Origin: Dyadobacter psychrotolerans
GTDB lineage: Bacteria; Bacteroidota; Bacteroidia; Cytophagales; Spirosomataceae
Assembly (NCBI RefSeq): GCF_004349265.1
Contig: NZ_SMFL01000003.1
Coordinates: forward strand, 124,001-188,000
DNA: 64,000 nt
Direction: 5' to 3'
Under the pieces are notes generated by a model. It worked only from the letters and a program-made list of their open reading frames with translations. It was not told the origin of the DNA and searched no databases. The position numbers and the translations under genes were made by a program. This document shows, in pieces, positions 53,703 to 62,915 of this stretch (positions within the stretch are counted from its first letter, which is position 1; every line of letters begins with the position of its first letter).

Positions 53703-56003
53703 TTAAAATAGAACTCCTTCGTCGTCCGACCGTGATGGCGGGATATATGTATCTGTGCTGTCAGTAGCAAAACCACCGCAATCACGTACATAGTTGTCGG
53801 GTTTGTTGAACGGTCCTTTGCGATATTCTACAAGTGACTGGTCATTGTAAACCTTCTGCATAAAAAGACCCCAGGCGGGCATCGCCATTCTTCCCCCCTG
53901 CCCTAAGGCTATCGTCCGAAAGTGAATACTTCTGTCTTCACCGCCAACCCAGATTCCTGATACAAGATGTTGCGTCATTCCCATAAACCAGCCATCCGAA
54001 TAATTGGAAGTAGTACCGGTTTTAGCTGCAATCTCATTTCCTTCGGTAACACCATATTGTCTTAACCGACCTGCCGTTCCACCCGGATCTTCAACAGCGC
54101 CTCTCATCAGATAAAGCATATTGTAAGCCATATTTTCGCTCAGCTCCTGATTTTGTTTTTGGTAAAATTGCTGCAGGACTTTTCCGTGCCGATCTTCAAT
54201 CCTTAGAATCGTCATGGGATCAGTTCTGTGGCCGCCGTTGGCAAAAGAGCAATAGGCACCTACCATTTCATAAACCGAAACATCACTGATCCCAAGACAA
54301 AGCGCCGGTTTGGGATCCAGCTCACTGGTAATACCTAGTTTATGTGCGTATTCCACCACTGTTTTAGGCGTAACCATTTTCATGATGTAGGCACTGACCG
54401 TATTAATGGATTTTCCTAAAGCCTGCCTTAACGACAAGGATCTATAAGAATATTTACTATCCGAATTTTTGGGAGACCAGCCACCCGGAACGCCATCCGC
54501 AGGGCCGAAATAAACCGGGGCATCCGTAACATGGTCACAAGGTGTTAAAAAGCTTTTGTCCAATCCGGCAACATACACAAATGGTTTGAACGTAGAACCC
54601 GGCTGTCGTTTGCCCTGCTTTACGTGATCGTATTTAAGATATTTAAAATCAACCCCTCCAACCCATGCTTTCACGTGGCCGTTTCTGGGATCCATTGACA
54701 TCATTCCCGCTCTTAAAAAACGTTTGTAATACCGTATTGAATCAATCGGACTCATGGTAACTTCCTTTTCACCACCATCCCATGAAAAAACTTTCATTTT
54801 GTAAGGCTTACGCATGACCTTCCACGCTTCTGCTTCCCCCAAATCTCTTTTTAACGAGATAAAGTGGGATGACATTCTTACAGCTCTGTCAATGAAACCA
54901 GGAATTTCCTTGCCGTTTTTATCGATCCATGGATTTCTTCCCTTCCAGTGGTCATCAAACAACTTTTGCTGTTGCTTCATGTGTTCATGCAAAGCTTGTT
55001 CCTGATAGCGCTGCATTCGTGAATCGATGGTGGTATAAATTCTTAAACCGCTGGTATATAAATCCAGATTTTCATCATTTTCCTCATTATAAAGTTTCAC
55101 CCAGCTCTTAAGGTAATTCTTCATCGATTCCCTGAAATAAGGAGCAAGACCGGTGTTATGGCTATCGACTGTAAAATCAAGATTTAATGGCTGTTCTTTG
55201 TAAACCAAAAACTTTTCTTCCGGCAGGTAATCATATTTTACCATTTGGGACATCACCGTATTTCTCCGGTTTGTGGTATTGGTAGGGAAACGAAGCGGAT
55301 TATATAAAGTCGGGTTTTGCAGCATACCAACAAGCACAGCCGATTCAGGGACATTCAGATCCCAGGCATCCTTATTAAAATAGGTCTTCGCAGCCGTTTT
55401 GATTCCATAGGTGTTGTTCCCAAAAGAAACGGTGTTTAAATACATCTGAAGAATCTCCTGCTTGGTATATTTCCTCTCAAGAATAACCGCCAGTATCCAT
55501 TCCTTTGTCTTTGAAATAACTGTTTTCACCAATGGAATATAACCAAGAACACCTCTGTATTTTTCTGAACGTGTCTGAAAAAGGTTTTTTGCTACTTGTT
55601 GGGTAAGTGTACTACCACCACCTGAACTGGAATTTCCTGAAACCACACCTTTTACTACTCGAAGTAAACTGCGGGGATCGATACCTGAGTGTTGTACAAA
55701 ACGCGCATCTTCCGTAGCCAGCAATGCTTCCAGAAGATTGGGGGAAATCTGACCTATTTCAATTGGTGTACGGTTTTCGAAAAAGTATTTGCCAAGAGAC
55801 TTCCCATCCTCAGAAATCAATTCCGAAGCTAGTTCACTCTTTGGATTTTCAAGCGTTTTCAAATCGGGCATGCCGCCGAAAAGCCAGAAGAAATTGAAGC
55901 TTACGGCAACAATATACAAGATGATCAGACCCAGGCCGATTGCTACAGATCTCCATAAGCGGATAATGCTGCGACGGTATTTTCCTGGTTGTAATTCAAT
56001 CAT
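53703..56003 (-). CDS. Penicillin-binding protein 1A (bifunctional)
   Basis: 766-residue class A PBP, anchored by a helix at about 17-41. Transglycosylase domain: catalytic Glu98 in ATEDARF and GGSTLTQQVAKN near 129-140. Transpeptidase domain: Ser470 in QPGSTFKP, SIN near 528 and KTGTTSNYSDGW near 660. It polymerises and cross-links peptidoglycan in the periplasm. First gene of a PBP-glxK(-uvrC) run. An exact -7 element lies 28 bases before the ATG. Confidence 0.95.
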   Translation of the reverse strand: MIELQPGKYRRSIIRLWRSVAIGLGLIILYIVAVSFNFFWLFGGMPDLKTLENPKSELASELISEDGKSLGKYFFENRTPIEIGQISPNLLEALLATEDARFVQHSGIDPRSLLRVVKGVVSGNSSSGGGSTLTQQVAKNLFQTRSEKYRGVLGYIPLVKTVISKTKEWILAVILERKYTKQEILQMYLNTVSFGNNTYGIKTAAKTYFNKDAWDLNVPESAVLVGMLQNPTLYNPLRFPTNTTNRRNTVMSQMVKYDYLPEEKFLVYKEQPLNLDFTVDSHNTGLAPYFRESMKNYLKSWVKLYNEENDENLDLYTSGLRIYTTIDSRMQRYQEQALHEHMKQQQKLFDDHWKGRNPWIDKNGKEIPGFIDRAVRMSSHFISLKRDLGEAEAWKVMRKPYKMKVFSWDGGEKEVTMSPIDSIRYYKRFLRAGMMSMDPRNGHVKAWVGGVDFKYLKYDHVKQGKRQPGSTFKPFVYVAGLDKSFLTPCDHVTDAPVYFGPADGVPGGWSPKNSDSKYSYRSLSLRQALGKSINTVSAYIMKMVTPKTVVEYAHKLGITSELDPKPALCLGISDVSVYEMVGAYCSFANGGHRTDPMTILRIEDRHGKVLQQFYQKQNQELSENMAYNMLYLMRGAVEDPGGTAGRLRQYGVTEGNEIAAKTGTTSNYSDGWFMGMTQHLVSGIWVGGEDRSIHFRTIALGQGGRMAMPAWGLFMQKVYNDQSLVEYRKGPFNKPDNYVRDCGGFATDSTDTYIPPSRSDDEGVLF

Positions 56004-56030
56004 ATTTGGGGGTATTTATTGATAATAATG

Positions 56031-56038
56031 CAAAGATA
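56031..56038 (-). promoter_or_regulatory. -7 element (TATCTTTG) for the PBP1A operon
   Basis: Exact TAnnTTTG on the minus strand, 28 bases before the ATG at 56003. A TTTG at 56064-56067 is 25 bases upstream, inside the end of porW. Confidence 0.45.
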
Positions 56039-56051
56039 CAAAAATCAGAAA

Positions 56052-58259
56052 CTATCTCTTTCCCAAAGAAAGAGAGCTCAAATCCTGCATTTCCTTTATA
56101 CGGGGCAGATAAGTACTTGTTGGATACAACCGGACAAATTCCGTGATGGCCTGAGTATAAGCCTCTTTACCTCGTACTTTACCGATCAGGAACACACGAA
56201 GAAGCGCAAATTTATCTTCCATTGCACCACCTTTATAAGAAGGAAGATTTGCTTCGATTTCGTCAAGTGCCTTGGTGTAGTTACCATCAGAGTACATCTG
56301 AAAAATGTTTTCATATTCCTTAACCTGATTGCCGCTACCAGCTATTCCGTTTTTGTCCGATGTTTTACTGATTAAACGCGCGTAGGTTGAGTTCGGGAAT
56401 TCGCTTAACAGTTTGTCTTTCCAGATTAATTTACCTTTATCCTCCTCAGACAAGGTTAGGTACATCAGGTAATATATCTCATCCTTATAGATTGTTTTAG
56501 GATAATCGGTCAAAACCCGGTTGAAGGTAAAAACTGCTCTTTCATCCTCTCTCAGATCAAAACGATATATTTTACCTAGTTTATAAAGTGATTCTTCCTT
56601 GGCTTTTTGTGAAGCTGCAAACATTTCATCACTTAGCGGAACATTTTTCTTTAACTGTTCGTGTTCAGCAACCCAGGATGCGCTTCCCTTTTGCATGCCT
56701 GTTTCCGGCTGAGCCTGTGTTGATGCAGAATCCTGTGCAGCCAGATTATTAGCAGCAACAGATCGGTTTTGTTTGCCGCTTCTGCGCCAGTCATCCTCCA
56801 ACACCCTGTTACCCCATGCGCGCCTAAATTCAATCTTGCCCTGACTTACCAGAGCAGGGTCATACAACTCCCATCGTCTCTGACCGGCATCCTGAATGGG
56901 TGATCCGGGTAAGGCGGCTACATTATTTTGTATTGCAGCTTTTGCAGCCAGAGCCTCCTGAGTACGCTTTTCCTCTTCCAGTCTGGCTTTTTCTTTGGCC
57001 TCAATAATTGCATCGATTTTATTATTCAGTGCAACCGGATTCATCTGTGCCAGTTTCTGCAAACTGTCTTCCCTGCTAACAATCGAAAACTCAGTCACAA
57101 AACTGTCAAGTGCCCGTTTTCTGTCCGAAACAAGACGGTATTCCGGTGCGTCTTTGGGCAAAATAGTCAGAGCGCTGTCATAATACATTTTGGCCAGCTC
57201 AAATTTTTCCAGCGATTCGTAATTGATCCTGGCAAGCTGTAAATAGGTATAAGCCTTTTGTGACTGGTTCTTTCCTGATGAAGCAGCCGATTTTTTCAGA
57301 TAGTCAACCGCCTCCGGTAACTTTTTTTGATGTTCGGCAAGCAAACCCATCGTGAAATAAATCCTGTCCCTAAGATCGTCGTTTTTACGATCTTTAAGCA
57401 TTTTATCAAATCCAACAGACGACAGATCAGAATTCGGTTCAAGAATAACTCTGTTTTGCAGGGAGTTCATGGAAGAGTAAAAGCCTAGATCGTAATCCGG
57501 GCGGTTTTTTGTTACTCCTTTATAATGTTTATTGGCGAGTGCGTATTGGCCCAGCCTGTCGTACATCTGTGCAGCAGCAAAGTGTATCCTGGCGGTTTCT
57601 GTTGATTTTTTTAATAATGGAAATGTTTCTTCCAGGATTGCTACCGATGTAAGGTATTCGCTATTTTGCTGATGCAGATATGCCTTTGTCAAATAAAAAT
57701 CTTTCAGGGAAGCTTTGGGAAGCGGCTGCTGGCTGAGATATTCTGCAACCCCCAGTGCATTGGAATAATCTTTTCTTGAAACGTAGGCCTTCATCAAAAC
57801 GACTAGTGCTGCATTTTTATCGTTTTCATCTCTTCCGTTGGCATAAACATAACGTAACGCCTCAAGGCCATCCGCCCATTGTCCAAGATAAAGCCTGGAC
57901 TTACCCAGGATGATGTAACTATTGTCAAGCCAACGGCTGTTCTGATGTTTTTCTGCAACGATTGATGCTTTTTTTATAGCACTTTCCAACTGCGGCTTCG
58001 CAGGCAAAGCAAGTACCGAATCCAGAGGAATAAGGATCGGTAAAAGCTGATTGTAATCTTCCTTATATGCTTTTTTAATGGCAAATTCAGCCTCGGCCAA
58101 ATCCTGGTCACCCATAAAATATGCATTGTACCTGGCAGAAAAGTTATGAAAGCCAATTGCAGCAGGTTTGGTACTAAACTGCGAACAGCCGGTTGATATA
58201 CAGATTACAAGCAGTATTGGAAGGGTTTTACGGGAAACGGACAAAAAAATGTCTATCAC
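56052..58259 (-). CDS. porW: T9SS-associated TPR lipoprotein PorW/SprE
   Basis: About 735 residues. A lipoprotein signal ends in STGC, then the PorW/SprE-like start KPAAIGFHNFSARYNAYFMG. Many TPRs follow (about 60-400), then a low-complexity Lys/Glu/Ala linker (about 410-510) and further TPRs to the end (YKLGKIYRFDLREDERAVFTF begins the second block, shown here in part: YKLGKIYRF). In Flavobacterium and Porphyromonas this protein is needed for type IX secretion and gliding. No ATG precedes the signal. GTG 58259 or TTG 58244 are the likely starts, because the -7 element at 58298 places transcription start close to the earlier TTG at 58295. Confidence 0.83.
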   Translation of the reverse strand: MIDIFLSVSRKTLPILLVICISTGCSQFSTKPAAIGFHNFSARYNAYFMGDQDLAEAEFAIKKAYKEDYNQLLPILIPLDSVLALPAKPQLESAIKKASIVAEKHQNSRWLDNSYIILGKSRLYLGQWADGLEALRYVYANGRDENDKNAALVVLMKAYVSRKDYSNALGVAEYLSQQPLPKASLKDFYLTKAYLHQQNSEYLTSVAILEETFPLLKKSTETARIHFAAAQMYDRLGQYALANKHYKGVTKNRPDYDLGFYSSMNSLQNRVILEPNSDLSSVGFDKMLKDRKNDDLRDRIYFTMGLLAEHQKKLPEAVDYLKKSAASSGKNQSQKAYTYLQLARINYESLEKFELAKMYYDSALTILPKDAPEYRLVSDRKRALDSFVTEFSIVSREDSLQKLAQMNPVALNNKIDAIIEAKEKARLEEEKRTQEALAAKAAIQNNVAALPGSPIQDAGQRRWELYDPALVSQGKIEFRRAWGNRVLEDDWRRSGKQNRSVAANNLAAQDSASTQAQPETGMQKGSASWVAEHEQLKKNVPLSDEMFAASQKAKEESLYKLGKIYRFDLREDERAVFTFNRVLTDYPKTIYKDEIYYLMYLTLSEEDKGKLIWKDKLLSEFPNSTYARLISKTSDKNGIAGSGNQVKEYENIFQMYSDGNYTKALDEIEANLPSYKGGAMEDKFALLRVFLIGKVRGKEAYTQAITEFVRLYPTSTYLPRIKEMQDLSSLSLGKR

Positions 58260-58297
58260 AAATATGATTTTAGGGATGGTCTGATATCTTTTCAAGG

Positions 58298-58305
58298 CAA
58301 AGCTA
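58298..58305 (-). promoter_or_regulatory. -7 element (TAGCTTTG) for porW
   Basis: Exact TAnnTTTG on the minus strand just upstream of porW. It argues for a start codon at 58259 or 58244 and against 58295. Confidence 0.4.
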
Positions 58306-58391
58306 AAACGCTAATTTCAACAATAACGTATCGAAGATAATGCCATTTAGAAAATTTGAAGCAATTTTACCTTAAAATACCAAACCATTTC

Positions 58392-58646
58392 ATGGAAGAA
58401 GATAAAAATGATCTCTCTGATCGTCCGGCGAAAGCATCGTATTCCGGAAAATCATCCGGAATAATGAAGTACTCCGGAATGGCCATGCAGATGCTGGGAA
58501 CTATTCTGGTTTTTACTTACGGAGGATATAAACTGGATGAATGGCAGCAAAATAAAGTTCCTGTATGGACACTGGTGCTATCCCTGACTTCAATCGCGGC
58601 CTCGCTGTATTTATTGATCCGGGGTATTTCCAAAACCGGTAAATAA
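58392..58646 (+). CDS. atpZ: AtpZ/AtpI family protein
   Basis: 84 residues from the ATG at 58392 (MEEDKNDLSDRPAK). Two membrane helices (about 27-45 and 53-75) with the family YSGMAMQMLGTILVFTYGGY segment and a short KLDEWQ loop. AtpZ/AtpI proteins assist c-ring assembly or Mg/Ca handling at the ATP synthase. First gene of the atp cluster; the next gene follows after 17 bases. Confidence 0.85.
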   Translation: MEEDKNDLSDRPAKASYSGKSSGIMKYSGMAMQMLGTILVFTYGGYKLDEWQQNKVPVWTLVLSLTSIAASLYLLIRGISKTGK

Positions 58647-58663
58647 CCGCCCAAAAACTACTT

Positions 58664-59023
58664 ATGCTTAGAACAACTATTGCCACGACAATTTTAGGAA
58701 TTGCATTATTCCTGGCTCAGAGATTTAACCTGAAATCGTTTATTCATCCGGACATCTGGTACATCCTGGCTTTCTTTTTTGGCCTTTCTTTTTTGATACA
58801 CCGGCTGATGGAATTTGGAATGAGGAACAACCGCGAAAAATTCGTCACTTTTTACATTTCTACCATTGTTGGCCGCCTTATTCTTAGTCTGATCTTCATT
58901 GCACTCTTTTTATACCGGGGGCTAACTGACTCATTCCTATTCATTATCAATTTTTTTGCACTCTATTTGTTTTATACATGCTTTGAAATATATGGTTTGT
59001 ATTGTAACTTGCGCCGCGATTGA
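58664..59023 (+). CDS. AtpI-like four-helix membrane protein of the atp operon
   Basis: 119 residues with about four membrane helices (2-18, 30-48, 61-85, 91-112) and little else. Its place between atpZ and atpB, and the typical size, fit the subunit-I-like protein of Bacteroidota atp operons, but no motif proves it. Spacing 17 and 24 bases to its neighbours indicates cotranscription. Confidence 0.68.
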   Translation: MLRTTIATTILGIALFLAQRFNLKSFIHPDIWYILAFFFGLSFLIHRLMEFGMRNNREKFVTFYISTIVGRLILSLIFIALFLYRGLTDSFLFIINFFALYLFYTCFEIYGLYCNLRRD

Positions 59024-59047
59024 CAAAGCATAGTATTTCAAGCATTT

Positions 59048-60142
59048 ATGAATACGTATTTCAGACTATTATTTACCACTGCCCTGGTTGCGGCAACCTG
59101 TCTTTTTTCCGGCCCTGCAAGTGCCCAGGAACATGAAAAACATGAGCCTAAAGAGGTAGTTGAGGGTATCAATAATGCAGAGCATAAAATTGAACATAAT
59201 CTGGAAGAGTCAGAGGAAAAGTTCAACATCGGACAGATGATCATGCACCACATTGCAGACTCCCACGAATGGGAATTTACGCATGGTGTTGTGTTGCCTT
59301 TGCCGGTTATTCTTTATTCTGCGGACAGAGGTCTTGAAGTTTTCTCTTCGGCCAATTTCCACAACGAACATCACGAATACAATGGTTATCATTTAATTCA
59401 TGGTGACTCGGAAGTAATTAAACCTGTTGATGAGTCACGTGTGGTTTACGATTTTTCAATTACGAAAAACGTTGCTTCCATGCTGTTAAGCGCAGTGATA
59501 CTGATTCTTATCTTTACCAGCATCGGCAAATCATACCAACGCAATAAGGGGAAAGCTCCAAAAGGATTTCAGTCTGCTATGGAGGTTATCATTCTTTTCA
59601 TCCGTGACGACGTTGTTAAACCGAACGTTGGACCGAAATATGAAAAGTATCTTCCATACCTGCTGACGCTGTTTTTCTTCATCCTGGTAAATAACATTCT
59701 TGGTTTGCTGCCTGGATCTGCCAACCTGACAGGAAACATTGCGGTTACAATGACACTGGCTGTTCTAACCTTCATTGTAGTTCATTTGAATGCGAACGGG
59801 AATTATTACAAACACCTTGTAAGACCAACGGGAGTACCACTTCCATTGTTGATTATCATGATCCCTGTTGAGATCGTTGGTGTATTCATGAAGCCGTTTT
59901 CTTTGATGGTCCGGTTATTTGCAAACATGACTGCCGGTCACATTATCTTATTGAGTCTTTTTGGTCTGATCTTTATTTTCCAAAGTTTCGCCATTGCTCC
60001 GGTTATTTCCCTGTTTGCCCTGTTCCTGAACTTTATTGAGATCATGGTAGCATTCATCCAGGCATTTATCTTTACCCTGTTATCGTCCATGTATATTGGA
60101 AGTGCGATTGAAGAGCACTCTCATGCAGATCACGGACATTGA
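59048..60142 (+). CDS. atpB: F0F1 ATP synthase subunit a
   Basis: 364 residues, longer than the usual 250-290 because of an N-terminal signal peptide (to PASAQ, about residue 27) and a His/Glu-rich periplasmic extension (about 28-135), as known for Bacteroidota. The C-terminal half has the proton-channel helices, with the essential Arg in SLMVRLFANMTAGH near 280-293 and EIMVAFIQAFIFTLLSSMYI near 333-352. Forms the half-channels next to the c-ring. Confidence 0.94.
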   Translation: MNTYFRLLFTTALVAATCLFSGPASAQEHEKHEPKEVVEGINNAEHKIEHNLEESEEKFNIGQMIMHHIADSHEWEFTHGVVLPLPVILYSADRGLEVFSSANFHNEHHEYNGYHLIHGDSEVIKPVDESRVVYDFSITKNVASMLLSAVILILIFTSIGKSYQRNKGKAPKGFQSAMEVIILFIRDDVVKPNVGPKYEKYLPYLLTLFFFILVNNILGLLPGSANLTGNIAVTMTLAVLTFIVVHLNANGNYYKHLVRPTGVPLPLLIIMIPVEIVGVFMKPFSLMVRLFANMTAGHIILLSLFGLIFIFQSFAIAPVISLFALFLNFIEIMVAFIQAFIFTLLSSMYIGSAIEEHSHADHGH

Positions 60143-60178
60143 TTTTTCGAATCTCTTTTTTTATTAATTTATATTTAA

Positions 60179-60454
<276 letters not shown>

Positions 60455-60532
60455 TAAAAGCACTGCGCAGAGATCTTAATTGGTCTTAACTTCTTTTCTG
60501 CATTAGGCATAGGGAAGGCGAAAAAAATTAAA

Positions 60533-60557
60533 CCGTGGGAGCAGTAGGCTTCCACGG
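60533..60557 (+). promoter_or_regulatory. Hairpin in the atpE-atpF gap
   Basis: An 8-bp stem (CCGTGGGA with TTCCACGG, one G-U pair) has a 9-base loop and lies in the 181-base gap between atpE and atpF. No strong T run follows, so it may protect or process the message, raising atpE over its neighbours. Confidence 0.4.
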
Positions 60558-60635
60558 ATTTTAAATAACAAAAGAGGTATCAAATTATTTTGGCAGTTTT
60601 GCCTTATATTTTTACACTAAAACTTATCTAAGAAT

Positions 60636-61130
60636 ATGTCATTGCTTACTCCTAACCCAGGTCTTATTTTCTGGATGCTGGTGGTATTTTTGCTGGTTGT
60701 TTTTATCCTGGCAAAATTTGCATGGAAGCCCATCATAAATGGTCTGAAAGAACGTGAAAACGAAATTCAGGGCGCTTTGGATCTTGCTCAAAAAACAAAA
60801 GCAGAAATGGTCCAGCTGAAATCAGATAACGAGAAACTGATTGCGGAAGCAAATGCTGTTCGTGACCGTATCCTGAAAGATGCAAAAGAAGCCGCAGATC
60901 GCACGATTCTTGAATCAAAAGATAAAGCAGCTGTTGAAGCTCAGAAAATAATTGAAAGTGCAAGAGAAACAATCCGTACAGAACAACAAGTTGCCGTTTC
61001 AAAAATCCGTAAGGAAGTGGCGACTTTATCACTGGAAATTGCTGAAAAGGTTTTACATCGTGAATTGAAAGATAAAGCAGCACAGGAAGCGCTTATTGCT
61101 GAACTGGCATCATCTGCCCGTCTGAATTAA
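60636..61130 (+). CDS. atpF: F0F1 ATP synthase subunit b
   Basis: 164 residues: one N-terminal membrane helix (about 8-27, LIFWMLVVFLLVVFILAKFA), then a long charged coiled coil (EREN, ALDLAQKTKAEM) forming the peripheral stalk. Usual length. Followed by atpH after 57 bases. Confidence 0.93.
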   Translation: MSLLTPNPGLIFWMLVVFLLVVFILAKFAWKPIINGLKERENEIQGALDLAQKTKAEMVQLKSDNEKLIAEANAVRDRILKDAKEAADRTILESKDKAAVEAQKIIESARETIRTEQQVAVSKIRKEVATLSLEIAEKVLHRELKDKAAQEALIAELASSARLN

Positions 61131-61187
61131 TTTCAAATCCAAACGGAGAAACCTGAAAGGGCATTCCGGAAAACTATCAATTAAATT

Positions 61188-61724
61188 ATGTCTGTTGGTA
61201 TAGTTGCATCCAGATACGCTAAGTCACTTATTGAACTGGCAAAAGAAAAAAATGTTTTGGAAGCAGTGTTTGAGGATATGAAATTATTCAAAGATACCGC
61301 TGATAAAAATCGTGCGCTGATGCTTGCATTACAGAGCCCGGTTGTACGTCACGAAAAAAAGCTGGCTATTTTGAAAGCGCTTTTTATTGAACGTGTTAAT
61401 CCGGTTTCCTATGCGATTTTTACCATTATCACAAAGAAAAACCGTGAAGCAATTCTTGATTCGATTGCTGACGAATTTATAAAGGCTTACAACGATTTTC
61501 AGGGTATTCAAAAAGCAACGGTTATTACAACTGTTCCGCTTACAGATGAACTTCGTACACAGTTTACAAACATCGTTGCTTCGGCCACAGGCAAAACCAT
61601 TGAGCTTGAAGAGAAAATAGATTCCAAACTGGTTGGAGGATATATTCTTCGGGTTAATGACCGCCAGGTTGATGCTTCACTGAGAAGCAGGCTGAATGAA
61701 TTGAAATTACAGCTTGCGGATTAA
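61188..61724 (+). CDS. atpH: F0F1 ATP synthase subunit delta
   Basis: 178 residues. RYAKSLIELAKEK at the start, VVRHEKKLAILKAL near 50-63, and GGYILRVNDRQVDASLRSRLNELKLQL at the end (its last part shown: VDASLRSRLNELK) are OSCP/delta hallmarks. Links the peripheral stalk to F1. Unusually it is the last atp gene here: a terminator follows instead of atpA and atpG. Confidence 0.94.
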   Translation: MSVGIVASRYAKSLIELAKEKNVLEAVFEDMKLFKDTADKNRALMLALQSPVVRHEKKLAILKALFIERVNPVSYAIFTIITKKNREAILDSIADEFIKAYNDFQGIQKATVITTVPLTDELRTQFTNIVASATGKTIELEEKIDSKLVGGYILRVNDRQVDASLRSRLNELKLQLAD

Positions 61725-61749
61725 GTTTTTTTTATCTGCATAATATAGA

Positions 61750-61783
61750 AAGACCCGGCTGCTATGCGGCCGGGTCTTCTTTT
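61750..61783. terminator. Terminator after atpH (bidirectional)
   Basis: A 10-bp GC-rich stem AAGACCCGGC / GCCGGGTCTT has a 9-base loop, followed by CTTTTTG on the plus strand and by TTTCT on the minus strand. Confidence 0.85.
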
Positions 61784-61802
61784 TGAATGGCTGTTTAACC
61801 AA

Positions 61803-62693
61803 CTAAACTTTCATGCTTACGATATTCTTATAGCTGGTTGTTATTGCTTCAAAAACAGGATTTTTTGACACGTCCTGTTCAACAAAGAAATTGGTCATTC
61901 CTGCAATTTTTCTTGCTTCAAAAATCTTTTTAAAATCAATTGATCCTGTTCCAACTTCTGCAAAGGAATGATCTCCGCCTTTCTCCATATCCTTCACATG
62001 CCATAATGGGAAACGGCCCGGATATTGCTTAAACAATTCGACCGGATCCAAGCCCGCTTTTACAATCCAAAACAAATCCAGCTCCAGCTTAACCAGCTTA
62101 GGATCCGTTTTTCCTGCGATGTAATCGTAAGGAAGTTCTCCATCAAGTTTTTTAAATTCAAAATCATGGTTGTGATATGCAAACTGCAAGCCTGCCTTCT
62201 TAGCAGTTTCACCGGCCTTATTAAACAGATCCACATACTTTTTGTAATCCTCAATAGACTTTCTCTCCCCACCTGTAAGATAAGCGCAAACCACGTATTT
62301 TTGCCCCAATTCGGCAGCATCGTTTACCGCCCGTTCCCAGTCATTGCTAAGCGTTCCTTTTTGCCCCTTGTTCTCCACGCCTGCGCCGTAATGGCCGCTT
62401 ACAGGATTAAGGCCATACTTGGCTAAAAGTGATTTAAACTCTTTCGGAGTCTTTCCGAAAAATTTACCGTCACCGTAACCAAAAGTTTCAACTTCTTTGT
62501 AACCAATCTCTGATACTTTCTTCAAAGTACCTTCCAGATCTTTACTAATTGCATCACGCAGGGTATAAAGCTGCAGACCAATTTTAGAACTTGCCTTTAC
62601 ATCAAATTCCAATTTGGACAAAAAAGGCGTCATTAGGGCAAATGAGCCCGCTTTGATAAAACTCTTACGGGAAATTTTCTGGTTAAAATCCAT
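61803..62693 (-). CDS. Exported sugar phosphate isomerase/epimerase-like TIM-barrel protein
   Basis: 296 residues. The N-terminus KISRKSFIKAGSFALMTPFL resembles a Tat or Sec signal (RK rather than RR). The mature part is a xylose-isomerase-like TIM barrel: KIGLQLYTLRDAI, IGYKEVETFG, FAYHNHDFEF (ligand His) near 165-174, KLELDLFWIVKAG near 197-209, FPLWHVKDMEKGG (His, Asp) near 222-234 and FFVEQDVS (Glu). Such periplasmic members are common in Bacteroidota sugar-degradation sets; substrate unknown. Single gene with its own promoter. Confidence 0.85.
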   Translation of the reverse strand: MDFNQKISRKSFIKAGSFALMTPFLSKLEFDVKASSKIGLQLYTLRDAISKDLEGTLKKVSEIGYKEVETFGYGDGKFFGKTPKEFKSLLAKYGLNPVSGHYGAGVENKGQKGTLSNDWERAVNDAAELGQKYVVCAYLTGGERKSIEDYKKYVDLFNKAGETAKKAGLQFAYHNHDFEFKKLDGELPYDYIAGKTDPKLVKLELDLFWIVKAGLDPVELFKQYPGRFPLWHVKDMEKGGDHSFAEVGTGSIDFKKIFEARKIAGMTNFFVEQDVSKNPVFEAITTSYKNIVSMKV

Positions 62694-62782
62694 TATAGGT
62701 TAATTAAAAAAGTAGAAAATCGATAATCTGATTGCTTAAATCCATGTTTAGACACCAGAAAATATCTTGTAATACGTGATGC

Positions 62783-62814
62783 CAAATTTAAGTTAATTCA
62801 TAACGTAAATTCAA
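62783..62814 (-). promoter_or_regulatory. Promoter of the exported isomerase-like gene
   Basis: On the minus strand TAAATTTG (62783-62790, exact -7) and TTG (62812-62814, -33) with a 21-base spacer; the ATG is 90 bases downstream. Confidence 0.55.
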
Positions 62815-62866
62815 GAAAATGCGTATTTCTGTTTACACAATCAGATTTTGTTTGCTCTGCAAAATA

Positions 62867-62894
62867 AAAAGGCCGATCCAAAGATCAGCCCTTT
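62867..62894 (-). terminator. Terminator after the OmpA-family gene
   Basis: On the minus strand a stem built on GATC/GATC with GGGC/GGCC flanks and a 4-base loop is followed by CTTTTTATTTT. Confidence 0.65.
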
Positions 62895-62915
62895 TAATCC
62901 TAATGTGAAAAATCA

